Below are positions 7,357-16,509 of a DNA stretch of 34,397 nucleotides, piece by piece. Source of the stretch: Mycobacterium sp. (lineage in GTDB: Bacteria > Actinomycetota > Actinomycetes > Mycobacteriales > Mycobacteriaceae). The translations under genes were made by a program, and so were the position numbers. The DNA is taken from assembly GCA_020438865.1 (NCBI GenBank), contig JAGQTU010000042.1, positions 1-34,397 of the forward strand, in the 5' to 3' direction. Positions within the stretch are counted from its first letter, which is position 1; every line of letters begins with the position of its first letter. The notes below the pieces were generated by a model, which saw nothing but the letters and a program-made list of their open reading frames with translations, was not told the origin of the DNA and ran no database searches.

Positions 7357-9348
7357 GTGGAATGGAACCTGCTGCGCCGCCTTGCAGCACTTGCCGGGAG
7401 CATCGTAATGCTTGGCTGGATGGTGCCCTATGCAGGCGCTGAGCCCACCAATGGCGGCGCTCTTCTTGACTCTCCGACCATTTCACTGGCCGACCTGGGC
7501 TCTTCAACAATGGTTACTTTCAAGGGGGATCGACAGACCACCACCGCGTCGGTGTCGTTTCCGGTCCCGGTCGGATTGGTGCCCGTGGCTCTGACGGCGA
7601 CTCTCAAGCTCCCGACCCCGGCTCGATTCGGCAGTATCACCGTCACTCAGGACGACAGATTCATCAGCCGGATCGGGGTGGGCCCCTCAGATGTGGGCCC
7701 GGTGAACATCCCCCTCGTCGGTACCCAGGTCTTCGGTAACTTCGTGGGTCTCACGTTGACGTCAACCATCATCCCGGTTGACGGATACTGTTTCGATGCG
7801 CTTAACCCGGTCCAGATCCTAGACGGTTCAGTCAAATTCGCCGGGCGGGAAACCGCACCGACGTCGGTCGCCGCATTCATGCCGCCGGTACTGCGCAAGC
7901 TGACGGTCGCCCTTCCCCCGAAGCCGTCAACCGCGGAATCCGACGCAGCAGTGCAACTGATCGCAGCGGTGCAGGCCAAGTACGGCGGATCGAGAAGGAC
8001 GTACGCCGTCATACCGCTTGGCGACGGCGCGACCGCCCTGCCGCCGGCGGCGCCCCTGGAACGGCAGATAGTCATCAAAGAGGGTCCTGACAAAGGACTT
8101 TCACTCCAGGGCAACATGGGGGTTCCAGCATTGCTGATCTCGGGGCCCGCCGATGAGCTCAAGAACCAGACGCGGTTGCTGACCGATGACTCACTCAATC
8201 TCGCACAGACCCCCAAGGCGGTGGCCGGACCGCTGGAAACCAGGCAGAAGATCGTCGGCGACCACACCACCCTCAAAGAATTGGGTATGGGCGAGTTCAC
8301 CTCGATTGGTCTGTGGCCCGAGGTGGGAATCGATTTGGAGCAGACGAAATTCGGCCACCCGCTGCAGGGGGTCCGGGTACACCTCATCGGCTCGTACACA
8401 CCCCCCGCGCCTGACTTCGGCGCCCAAGTCACCGCCGAAGCCGGCGGGGAGACGCTCGGTCGCTGGCCGGGTGAGGCCAACGCAACCATCGACCACTGGG
8501 TGGATATTCCAGACCGTCTGTTGAAACGCAGCACCACGCTCACCGTGTCTGTCACCACTACCGGTAACGCGGGATACTGCGGTGCTTACCTGCCCCTCAA
8601 CCTCAGGATCGACGGCAGCACCGAAGTTCAGGTCGGCGGCATCTCCAAACCGCCTCTGCCGGCGGGGTTCACCTCGCTGCCGCAGGCCTTGATGCCGAAG
8701 GTACTGATCGGCATCGGTGCTAACGCCTTGCCCGACACCATGCGCGCGGCACAGATCATCGCGGGACTACAACGCTTCAGTTCGGTGCCCGTCATGACCC
8801 AGGTGACCAGCCTCCAGCAGGCGGTCAGCAGCAAAGACCCGGCGATTCTCATCGAAGCGGACAATTGGACGCAGAAATCGATCGGACTGCCGATCACCGC
8901 CGACAACGGGCATATCACCGTCGCAGGGATCGATCCCGACGGCAAGTCCGTCAAGCTGACGCTCGAGCCCGCGATGAAGGTCGGCTCGCTGCAGACCGTG
9001 TTCGACGGACAACGTTCGGTGCTGATCGCTACGTCGAACGGTTCGGCCGCGCAACTCGACGAACTGTTGCGGTGGCTGTCCAGCGACCCGGACCGATGGC
9101 CGGGGCTGAACGGCCGGGCGATCATCTCCCTCCAGGGCCAGCCGCCGGTCGCCATCCCCATTCCGCAGAGCGAGCTTCCCTCGGAGACGGAGCCGGCGAC
9201 CGGCCCCTCGAGCGGCTTCGGGATGGTCTGGAAAATCGCCGCCGGTGTCGTGGCCGCCGCCGTCGTCGGCGCCGCCCTCATCCTGCTGAGGGTTCGGCGC
9301 CGTCGACCGAAAGCGGACCCGCCGCTCGAGACCCCCCAGGACGAGTGA
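7357..9348 (+). CDS. BcsB-like exported, membrane-anchored glycan-export subunit
   Basis: A 663-aa protein resembling BcsB, the periplasmic partner of cellulose synthase. After a signal peptide (about 1-28, ending near AGA-EP), two related halves each carry the family's Cys-to-IDGS pattern: GYCFDAL with ILDGS (about 143-158) and GYCGAYLPLNLRIDGS (about 406-421). A single C-terminal membrane helix (about 623-644) precedes an arginine-rich cytoplasmic tail, the BcsB topology. GTG 7357 is preferred to ATG 7324 because it gives a compact signal peptide and has a -10 box at leaderless spacing. It heads the operon, and its stop overlaps the next start (GTGA). No BcsA synthase with PilZ domain is present nearby, so cellulose itself is not assured. 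Confidence 0.8.
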   Translation: MEWNLLRRLAALAGSIVMLGWMVPYAGAEPTNGGALLDSPTISLADLGSSTMVTFKGDRQTTTASVSFPVPVGLVPVALTATLKLPTPARFGSITVTQDDRFISRIGVGPSDVGPVNIPLVGTQVFGNFVGLTLTSTIIPVDGYCFDALNPVQILDGSVKFAGRETAPTSVAAFMPPVLRKLTVALPPKPSTAESDAAVQLIAAVQAKYGGSRRTYAVIPLGDGATALPPAAPLERQIVIKEGPDKGLSLQGNMGVPALLISGPADELKNQTRLLTDDSLNLAQTPKAVAGPLETRQKIVGDHTTLKELGMGEFTSIGLWPEVGIDLEQTKFGHPLQGVRVHLIGSYTPPAPDFGAQVTAEAGGETLGRWPGEANATIDHWVDIPDRLLKRSTTLTVSVTTTGNAGYCGAYLPLNLRIDGSTEVQVGGISKPPLPAGFTSLPQALMPKVLIGIGANALPDTMRAAQIIAGLQRFSSVPVMTQVTSLQQAVSSKDPAILIEADNWTQKSIGLPITADNGHITVAGIDPDGKSVKLTLEPAMKVGSLQTVFDGQRSVLIATSNGSAAQLDELLRWLSSDPDRWPGLNGRAIISLQGQPPVAIPIPQSELPSETEPATGPSSGFGMVWKIAAGVVAAAVVGAALILLRVRRRRPKADPPLETPQDE

Positions 9349-11786
9349 AGCTGATCCGGGGCGGTGTTGGGGCCGAACCGGGCGATCCGGCGGTGCGCGC
9401 CGCTCGTACCCACGCTGCTGTCAGCGGTCATGATTACCGAGTGATCCTGCTCGCCTGGCAAGTGTGTGCGCTTGGCTTGCAGGTCATTGCCGTGACCCTC
9501 GCGCGGCGCAGTCACGGCTATGAGGCCGCTTTGTTCGGCTTTGCCGCCCTTGCGACCGCGTACGGAAGCGCGCTCTGGGTTCTCATCAGGCCGCAACTCA
9601 GCCGGGCTGCGCGCAACGCCGCGGTGCTGTGCCTCGGTCTGACGCCCACGTTGATCTGGCGTGCCACCAATCCGCTCCTGTTCACCGGCTTCGACGAACA
9701 ACTCCACATGCGCACGCTCGGCGACATTCTGTCCTCGCACCGACTCTTCGAGGCAAACCCGCTGCTGCAGGTGAGCCCGCGCTACCCGGGTATCGAAACG
9801 ATCACCGTCTTGGTGCACCAGACCGGTATCCCCACGATGGCGTCGGCTGTGATCGTCGTCATCTTGTGCCGCATCGTGCTGGTCACCGTGTTGTGCGATG
9901 CAGTCGAGCAGTTGACCGGCAACATGCGGGCCGGCGGACTGGCCGTCGCCGTCTACGCGCTGGGGCCGCAGTTCATCTTCTTCAACTCCCAGTTCTCCTA
10001 TCAGACGCTGTCAATTCCGTTGGCGCTGTCGGCGGTCAGTCTCATCGCCCGCTCGCGCTGGTCCGACGATCCGCTGCCGCTGTTGTTCGGCGCGACCGTC
10101 TGCCTTCTCGGCACCGCGATGTCGCATCACGTGACCAGCTTCTTGACCGCGGTGTTCCTGCTGCTGTGGATGCTGTTCCAACGGGGTCCCGCCAGGCTGC
10201 GCGTCACCTACGGAGCGCTGGCCGCGATAGCGACAACGGTGGCCTGGATGATCGTGCAACGGGCGCTTCTCGAGGAATACTTCGGTCCCATCATCCACGA
10301 CGTGACCGCTTCGGCCGAGAAAGGTGAGAAACGGGAGGCCTTCAAGGACTCGGCGGGAACGCCCACACCGCTCAGGGACACTCTGCTGCTTCTGTACTAC
10401 GCCGCAGCGGTGGTGTTGGTGGTGACGGCTCTGGGGGTGCTCGCCTTGTACTGGTGGCGCCGAGGTGATCGCCACATCTTGCGATGGAATCCCCGATTGC
10501 TGGCTCTGCTGTTGTGCGGCGCCATCCCGGTTACCATGGCGGCACGCGTCATCCCCAAGGGCGGCGAACTTTTCGACCGGGGGAGCAGTTTCCTCTTCTT
10601 TCCGTTCGCACTGATCTTCGCGAGTTTCGCCGTTCGGCTGTGGTGGCCGGACCACCCGAACCCCCCACCCGAGCGACCTCCCGGGCGGCTGGTGGCGGGA
10701 TTGCAGGCGATCGCCCGGGGCGCGAGCACCCGCCTCGGGCTGGCCCGCCGGCCATGGATAGGACGTTTGCTGGTGGTCGTCATGGCCTCGGCATGGTTCG
10801 TCAGTGGCTTCGTGCTGGGCGCCGGGCCTTTTTGGGCTCGGCTACCGGGCCCCTATCTCGTTGCCGCCGACACTCGTTCGATGGACGCCGAGGTACTCGC
10901 GGCCGCCAGGTGGGCGCGCTACGAACTGCCGGCCGGCAGCCGCATCGTCGGCGACCGGGTCGGCTCAGACCTGCTCGCTTCGCAGGCCGGTGTGTGGCCA
11001 GTGATGAAGGCGAACGGTGTGTCCGCACCGCCGCTGTACTTCGCGGACGAGTTCGGCCTCCCCGAACAGGACATCATCCGCAGCCTGCGGCTGCGCTACC
11101 TCTATGTCGACCGCCGGCTCGCCCTCGAACTGCCCCACTTCGGGTCCTACTTCGAAAGCGGCGAGCCCGGCGACGGCCACCTGAAACTGACCGATGCCCA
11201 ACTCGCCAAGTTCGACAAGGTTCCCGGGATCAAGGAGATCTATCGGCACGGCCCGATTTCGATCTACGACCTCAAGGGGCTCGGCGTGCCGGAGGAGCGC
11301 AACGGCTGGTACGGGGAAACCCCGTCGGTCTCTCTCGCGCGACAGCTGACCCTCGGCGCGCTGTTCGGGTTCCTGTTCGTCCTCGTCCCCCGCACGCGGA
11401 TCTGGCCACGGGTGATCCGGCTTACCAAGAGGCTGCGTCGCGCCGCTGGGCCCGCGCTCCTCGGGGGTATCGCCCTTGCGGGAGCCGGCATCGTCTCGGC
11501 GACCCTGCTGCTGCTCGGTATCTGGCTGACTCCGCTGGTCTTCGCGTCGGCCGCCGTCGTCGTCGTGGCGACAAGGCCCCGTCGCGTGGCATCCGTGCTG
11601 CGACGGACGGCGCGGAAAGTCGCGGGCGTGGTCACATGGCCGAGGGCGCGCGTCGCCGCCCTGCTCGCGGTACCGCTTGCCGCAATCATCGCGGTGGCCG
11701 TTCGCGAAGCTGCCGCGGAAGACATCACCCGGGTGCAGCAGATTCTCGACGACCCGGCGGCGGTCCATATATCGCCGAACGGCTAA
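9345..11786 (+). CDS. Large polytopic membrane protein, GT-C glycosyltransferase-like
   Basis: An 813-aa protein with an N-terminal block of roughly ten or more membrane helices (about 30-500), a soluble domain (about 500-655) and further C-terminal hydrophobic segments near 660-680, 700-735 and 765-785. The first large loop contains FDEQLHMRT (D117, E118), the acidic position typical of lipid-phosphosugar-dependent GT-C enzymes. This suggests transfer or polymerisation of a sugar on the outer membrane face (inference). GTG 9345 overlaps the BcsB-like stop as GTGA, implying coupled translation; the longer open frame back to 8865 lies inside the upstream gene. A Wzy-like polymerase is the main alternative. 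It could fill the role that BcsA plays beside BcsB. Confidence 0.65.
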   Translation: MKLIRGGVGAEPGDPAVRAARTHAAVSGHDYRVILLAWQVCALGLQVIAVTLARRSHGYEAALFGFAALATAYGSALWVLIRPQLSRAARNAAVLCLGLTPTLIWRATNPLLFTGFDEQLHMRTLGDILSSHRLFEANPLLQVSPRYPGIETITVLVHQTGIPTMASAVIVVILCRIVLVTVLCDAVEQLTGNMRAGGLAVAVYALGPQFIFFNSQFSYQTLSIPLALSAVSLIARSRWSDDPLPLLFGATVCLLGTAMSHHVTSFLTAVFLLLWMLFQRGPARLRVTYGALAAIATTVAWMIVQRALLEEYFGPIIHDVTASAEKGEKREAFKDSAGTPTPLRDTLLLLYYAAAVVLVVTALGVLALYWWRRGDRHILRWNPRLLALLLCGAIPVTMAARVIPKGGELFDRGSSFLFFPFALIFASFAVRLWWPDHPNPPPERPPGRLVAGLQAIARGASTRLGLARRPWIGRLLVVVMASAWFVSGFVLGAGPFWARLPGPYLVAADTRSMDAEVLAAARWARYELPAGSRIVGDRVGSDLLASQAGVWPVMKANGVSAPPLYFADEFGLPEQDIIRSLRLRYLYVDRRLALELPHFGSYFESGEPGDGHLKLTDAQLAKFDKVPGIKEIYRHGPISIYDLKGLGVPEERNGWYGETPSVSLARQLTLGALFGFLFVLVPRTRIWPRVIRLTKRLRRAAGPALLGGIALAGAGIVSATLLLLGIWLTPLVFASAAVVVVATRPRRVASVLRRTARKVAGVVTWPRARVAALLAVPLAAIIAVAVREAAAEDITRVQQILDDPAAVHISPNG

Positions 11787-11799
11787 CAGGGCCGACGCG

Positions 11800-12804
11800 A
11801 TGGACCAGAATCCTCCTGTGCTCCCCACACCTGCGCCACATGAGCAAGACGGCACCCCGGGTCTACCGACCTGCGCGGTGGTGATCTGCGCATACACCGA
11901 CGAACGCTGGGACGACACGCTACGAGCGGTCGACTCCGTTCAGGCTCAACGACCGGCGCCATACGACCTGATCCTGGTGGTTGACCACAATCCGGAGTTG
12001 CAGACCCGTCTGGCCGCACAACTGCCCGGCGTTCGGGTGGTGGCCAACAGCAACGAACGCGGCCTTTCCGGAGCCAGGAACACCGGTGTCGAACTCACCG
12101 ACGCCGATGTTGTCGTTTTTCTCGATGACGACGCGGCCGCCCAGCCCGGTTGGCTCGAAGGGCTGGCTCGCCATTACTCCGACCCGAACGTCCTGGGTGT
12201 CGGTGGACGCATCGACCCGTTGTGGGCAACCGAACGGCCCGAGTGGTGGCCGCCCGAATTCGACTGGGTCGTCGGCTGCAACTACACCGGCCAGCACGCC
12301 GGCGTCGTTCGCAATCTCATCGGTGCCAATGCCTCGTTCCGGCGGGAGTTGTTCGCCGACGGCGGATTCGTCACCGGCATCGGTCGGTCCGCAACCGTCC
12401 AACGGCCGGTCGGATGCGAGGAGACCGAGTTCTGCATCAGGGCCGGCCAAGCGCGGCCGAATGGAATCTTCCTGTACGACGATCAGGCCCCGGTCGTGCA
12501 TCGCGTACCCGCCGCGCGGCAGAGCTTCGCGTACTTTCGTTCCCGCTGCTACTCGGAGGGGCTGTCGAAGGCTCAGGTGACCGAGAGCGTCGGCGTCGGA
12601 ACCGGATTGGCCTCCGAATGGACGTATTCGACCGTGACCCTCCCACTGGGAGTACTCCGGGGACTGGGGCGGGCGGTCCGCGGCGACTGGGCCGGCTTGC
12701 AGACGGCGACCGTCATCGTGATCGGCCTGGCTTACACCACCGTGGGCTACGTGGTCGGTGTGTTGTCCGGCTTGCGGGGACGGTTGGGAGGTGGGTTGCG
12801 TTGA
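11800..12804 (+). CDS. Family 2 glycosyltransferase
   Basis: A 334-aa GT-A fold enzyme. CAVVICAYTDE (25-35) opens the nucleotide-binding fold and FLDDDAAAQPGWL carries the metal-binding acidic triplet (109-111). GANASFRRELF and EETEFCIRAG match the acceptor-side motifs of rhamnosyl/galactosyl-type GT2 enzymes. A C-terminal hydrophobic stretch (about 305-327) may tether it to the membrane. It starts 13 nt after the GT-C-like gene. ATG 11800 is chosen because a longer frame overlaps that gene; GTG 11818 is an alternative. It probably adds a sugar to a lipid-linked intermediate on the cytoplasmic face; the sugar is unknown. Confidence 0.88.
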   Translation: MDQNPPVLPTPAPHEQDGTPGLPTCAVVICAYTDERWDDTLRAVDSVQAQRPAPYDLILVVDHNPELQTRLAAQLPGVRVVANSNERGLSGARNTGVELTDADVVVFLDDDAAAQPGWLEGLARHYSDPNVLGVGGRIDPLWATERPEWWPPEFDWVVGCNYTGQHAGVVRNLIGANASFRRELFADGGFVTGIGRSATVQRPVGCEETEFCIRAGQARPNGIFLYDDQAPVVHRVPAARQSFAYFRSRCYSEGLSKAQVTESVGVGTGLASEWTYSTVTLPLGVLRGLGRAVRGDWAGLQTATVIVIGLAYTTVGYVVGVLSGLRGRLGGGLR

Positions 12805-13919
12805 CCGATCCGACGAGCAAGAGACCACTTCGCGTCGCGATGGTGTCCGCCAGGGCCCTGCCTTTGATGGGCGGCATCGAGACCCATGTCCACGAGGTCT
12901 CCCGCAGGCTGGCCGCCGCCGGTGTGGACGTTACCGTGCTCACCACCGACACTTCCGGCGACTTGCCGCCCGACGAGATGGTGTCCGGCTACCGAACTCG
13001 GCGCTGGCCGTCCTATCCGCGTTCCCGGGACTACTATCTGTCCCCGGGGTTGGGCCGCCACCTGCTGGATTCGCGCGGCGAGTACGACGTTGTTCACGTG
13101 CAGGGCGTGCATGCGCTCGTCGCGCCGATGGCCCTGGCGGCGACCCGGCGCGCACGCATACCCTCGGTTCTGACATTTCATACCGGGGGCCACTCGTCGG
13201 GTCTGCGAGAGTCGTTGCGCCCCTTGCAGTGGAGGCTGCTTGCGCCGCTGCTGCGCTCGGCCGCAGCGTTGGTGGCCGTGTGCGAGTTCGAACGCGAGAA
13301 CTTCGCCCGCACGCTGCGTGTCCCGGAATCGAGTATCCGGTTGATCAGAAACGGTTGCGACCCACTGCCTGTCGACTCTTCGCTCCCGAAACCGCCGGGT
13401 AACCCGTTGCTGGTCTCCGTCGGCCGGTTGGAGCGCTATAAGGGTCACCACCGAATCCTGCAGGCGATGCCGGCGATTCTGAAGCAGGCGCCGGATGCCA
13501 GGCTGGCACTGATTGGCGGTGGCCCCTACGAACAGCCGCTGCGGGACATGGCCGACGAACTGGGTGTCGCAGACCGGCTGTCCATCCGCGCCTTCGGCCC
13601 GCAGGAGCGCGCGGCCATGGGGAGCATGGTCGCGAACGCCGATGTGGTGTGTCTGCTCAGCGAGTACGAGGCTCATCCGGTCGCGGTGATGGAGGCGATC
13701 GGCACCGGAAGCAAAGCGCTCGTCGCCGATACGTCGGGGCTGTCCGAACTCGGCCGGGACGGTCTGGTGACGCTTGTTCCCCTCGAGGCGTCCCCTGAAC
13801 AGGTTGCTGCTGCGGCGCTCGCGGTGGCAGCGGCGCCGCGGACCGCGCCGCCCCACGTGCAGACCTGGGACGACTGCGCCGACCAACTGCTCCGGCTGTA
13901 CGACGAGGTGCGGGCGTGA
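12801..13919 (+). CDS. Family 4 glycosyltransferase (first of pair)
   Basis: A 372-aa GT-B fold retaining glycosyltransferase. The N-terminal domain has the MGGIETHVHE loop (23-32). The C-terminal domain has SVGRLERYKG (206-215) and the EX7E donor-site motif in SEYEAHPVAVMEA (E290, E298). The start is a TTG overlapping the previous stop (TTGA), with GGGAGG 9 nt upstream. The in-frame ATG at 12840 would cut into the first beta strand and is less likely. It is tightly coupled in the operon, and the following GT4 starts inside its stop codon. Confidence 0.9.
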   Translation: MTDPTSKRPLRVAMVSARALPLMGGIETHVHEVSRRLAAAGVDVTVLTTDTSGDLPPDEMVSGYRTRRWPSYPRSRDYYLSPGLGRHLLDSRGEYDVVHVQGVHALVAPMALAATRRARIPSVLTFHTGGHSSGLRESLRPLQWRLLAPLLRSAAALVAVCEFERENFARTLRVPESSIRLIRNGCDPLPVDSSLPKPPGNPLLVSVGRLERYKGHHRILQAMPAILKQAPDARLALIGGGPYEQPLRDMADELGVADRLSIRAFGPQERAAMGSMVANADVVCLLSEYEAHPVAVMEAIGTGSKALVADTSGLSELGRDGLVTLVPLEASPEQVAAAALAVAAAPRTAPPHVQTWDDCADQLLRLYDEVRA

Positions 13920-15163
13920 GAATCCTGTTGCTGGCCCAGTTCCTGCCGCCGGTCTCGGGTGGCGAGGAGCGTCATGTCTGGAATCTCGCCCGTGCCCTGG
14001 CAACCCGGGCACATGACGTCACGCTGCTCGGCTTCGCCGCCGGCGACGACGAACCCGGCGACACGTTTTCCGAAGGGGTCCGGTTGGTGCGGGTCCGCAC
14101 GGCGGCGTCCCGACTGCCGGTCCTGTACAGCGACCCCACGCGGCCGCACGCGCTGCCGGTGCCCGACCCGGTGGTCAGCCGGGCGATCCGTGACGAGCTT
14201 TCCGCGGGCGGGTTCGACGTGGTGCACGCGCACAACTGGATCGTCAACAGCGCGTTGGGGCCGGCAGCGAAAGCCGGTGTGCCGCTGGTCATGACGCTGC
14301 ACGATTACAGCCACATCTGCGCGACCAAACGGCTCATGGAACACGGGGTCAAGCGGTGCCCGGGGCCGTCCCCCCGCCGCTGTCTGTCCTGCGCATCAGA
14401 CCATTACGGGGCCGTGAGCGGTGCCATCACCCTCACCGGCAACGCCTGGTCGGCGCGGCGCCGGGCAAGACACGTCTCCGACGCCGCCGCCGTGAGCAGC
14501 GCCGTAGCGGATGCCGTCGCGGTGCCGGCCGGCCAATGGTTGCACAGCGCCCGACTCGAGGCCCGGGTCATCCCGAACTTCATTCCCGACGAGATCATTC
14601 TCGACGAGATCCCCCCGATCGAGCCTGACGCGCCGCTGCTCTTCGTCGGCGACCTCAGTCCGGACAAGGGGGTGCAGACCCTCCTCGACGCCTACGAGAT
14701 GCTGACTTCCCCGCCGCCCCTCGTTCTCGCCGGGCGCTCCGCGACACCCGAACCGTGGCGGTTTCCGCCCGGTGCTCGCTGGGAAGGTCCGTTGCCGCAC
14801 GATGCCGTCGTCAGACTGTTCCGGTCGGCCCGGCTGGTGGTGGTCCCGTCCGTCTGGGCCGATCCGTGCCCGACGGTGGTCCTCGAAGCCATGGCGGCGG
14901 GTAGGCCCGTCGTAGCCGCCGCGTCGGGTGGCATTCTCGATATGGTGGTGGACGGCCGCACCGGCCTGCTGGTTCCGCCCGGTGACACGGTGGCGCTCGC
15001 GAAGGCGCTCCTCTCGGTGTTGAGCGATCCTGACACCGCGCATGAATTCGGTGTGGCGGGTCGGGGCCGGGCACGCGAGTTCACGGTGAGTTCCGTGGTG
15101 GAGCGTATCGAGAGGATGTACGCCGACGCCATCGCGAGCCGAAGGGTCTCGGCGGGCGGATGA
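13916..15163 (+). CDS. Family 4 glycosyltransferase (second of pair)
   Basis: A 415-aa GT-B fold enzyme. The N-terminus reads FLPPVSGGEERHVWNLA (10-26), and GDLSPDKGVQTLLDAYE opens the donor domain. The donor site is DPCPTVVLEAMAAG, with Asp in place of the first Glu of EX7E, a common variant. Four cysteines (C135, C148, C156, C159) form a CX12CX7CX2C cluster that looks like a structural metal site and is absent from the preceding GT4. GTG 13916 overlaps the upstream stop (GTGA), and the flippase ATG overlaps its own stop (ATGA). The two GT4s probably add successive sugars to one repeat unit. Confidence 0.9.
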   Translation: MRILLLAQFLPPVSGGEERHVWNLARALATRAHDVTLLGFAAGDDEPGDTFSEGVRLVRVRTAASRLPVLYSDPTRPHALPVPDPVVSRAIRDELSAGGFDVVHAHNWIVNSALGPAAKAGVPLVMTLHDYSHICATKRLMEHGVKRCPGPSPRRCLSCASDHYGAVSGAITLTGNAWSARRRARHVSDAAAVSSAVADAVAVPAGQWLHSARLEARVIPNFIPDEIILDEIPPIEPDAPLLFVGDLSPDKGVQTLLDAYEMLTSPPPLVLAGRSATPEPWRFPPGARWEGPLPHDAVVRLFRSARLVVVPSVWADPCPTVVLEAMAAGRPVVAAASGGILDMVVDGRTGLLVPPGDTVALAKALLSVLSDPDTAHEFGVAGRGRAREFTVSSVVERIERMYADAIASRRVSAGG

Positions 15164-16509
15164 CAAGCGCAGGCGCCTCGGACAACGACCGTGACGTCCA
15201 GGCCGAACATCGAAGTAAGCTCCGTTTTCTGCTGCGTAGCGCCGCCGCTCTGGTGTCAACTTCGATCGTCACCTCGGGACTGGGATTCATCTACTGGGCG
15301 GTCGCCGCCCGAATGTTCCGGGCGACCGACGTCGGCGAGTCCGCCACCGCCATCGCGGCAATGAGCCTCATCGCACCATTCACCGTGCTCGGACTGGGCA
15401 CGGTGCTGGTGAGCCGGCTCCCCACGATGCGCAGCGGCCGCGCCGAGCTGGTGGCGACCGCCACCGTGGTCAGCGGGCTGGTCGGGACCATCGTCGCCCT
15501 GGTGGGTGCATTCACGTTGCCGAGTGACTTCCTCGGGCTGCCAGGTATCGGTAGGGACGTCGGCATCACAGTGCTCTTCGTCGTTGCCGTTGCGACCCAA
15601 GGAATGGGGTACCTGCTCGACTACGCGCTGCTGAGTGCCATCGGCGGCGGAATGCAGCTCGGGCGCAACACGATTCAGGCGATCGTGAAGTTGGTACTGC
15701 TGGTTGTGCTAGCCCTGACGTTGGCAAGGTTCGGTTCGCTCGTCATCGTCGCAAGCTGGGCCGTGGCGAACGTGGTCTCGATCGCGGCGGTGATCGGCCT
15801 ACTGATGCGGCAATTCCCGCAGCCGCTCCGTCACGTGATGCCGAGGCTGTCAGCGCTGCGTGGAATTCACTTCGCCGCAGCAAAACACCACATGCTGAAC
15901 ATCGCACTGTTCACGCCCTTCTTCGCCATGCCGATCCTGGCCAACGTCATCCTCGGCTCCGAGCAGGCCGCCTATCTCTATGCGACGTGGCAGGTGGCCG
16001 GGTTCTTGTTCTACGTACCGATCGCGCTGGCGACGGCGCTGTTCGCTTCCGGTGCGCGAGATGCCAGCACATTCGTCATGGAGTTCCGCTTCACGCTCCG
16101 CTACGCCCTGCTCATCTGTGCGGCGGCCAATGTCGGGGTCCTGCTGCTCGGTGGATGGGTGCTCAGGATTTTCGGCCCCGACTACGCCGCGAACGGGCGA
16201 ATTGCCCTGATCTTCATGTGCCTCGGCGGATTCGGGCTGATCATCAAGGACCACCACGTGGCGATTGCGAGGGTCACCGAAACGGTTGGGCGCGAAGCGA
16301 TCCTGGTTGGTGCGCTGGGCCTCGGCGAGTTGGTCGGCGCTGCGATTGGCGCCTGGCGCGGCGGGCTCAACGGCCTCGGTTTGGGCTGGCTGGCCGCGGT
16401 GGCACTGGAGGCGTTGGTGTGCGGCCCGCTGGTATGGCGCGCCTACCGGGGGAGGCTCGTGATCACCAGCGGTGAACGGGGCACGGCCGCGGAGGCCGGA
16501 CAAGGATGA
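15160..16509 (+). CDS. Wzx/MATE-type oligosaccharide flippase
   Basis: A 449-aa membrane protein with about twelve to fourteen hydrophobic helices, starting after a charged 25-residue N-terminus. The helix pattern and the GFIYWAVAARMFRATDVGE segment, like the first helix-loop of polysaccharide-export (Wzx, RfbX) proteins, support a role in flipping lipid-linked oligosaccharides across the cytoplasmic membrane. ATG 15160 overlaps the GT4 stop and its own stop overlaps the acyltransferase start, both as ATGA. Presence of a flippase together with an outward-facing GT-C-like protein indicates assembly on a lipid carrier rather than synthase-dependent extrusion. Confidence 0.87.
   Translation: MTSAGASDNDRDVQAEHRSKLRFLLRSAAALVSTSIVTSGLGFIYWAVAARMFRATDVGESATAIAAMSLIAPFTVLGLGTVLVSRLPTMRSGRAELVATATVVSGLVGTIVALVGAFTLPSDFLGLPGIGRDVGITVLFVVAVATQGMGYLLDYALLSAIGGGMQLGRNTIQAIVKLVLLVVLALTLARFGSLVIVASWAVANVVSIAAVIGLLMRQFPQPLRHVMPRLSALRGIHFAAAKHHMLNIALFTPFFAMPILANVILGSEQAAYLYATWQVAGFLFYVPIALATALFASGARDASTFVMEFRFTLRYALLICAAANVGVLLLGGWVLRIFGPDYAANGRIALIFMCLGGFGLIIKDHHVAIARVTETVGREAILVGALGLGELVGAAIGAWRGGLNGLGLGWLAAVALEALVCGPLVWRAYRGRLVITSGERGTAAEAGQG

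Noticed and set aside
8865-9344. Upstream extension of the GT-C-like gene frame
   Set aside because: Overlaps the BcsB-like coding region in another frame; GTG 9345 with GTGA overlap is the sensible start.
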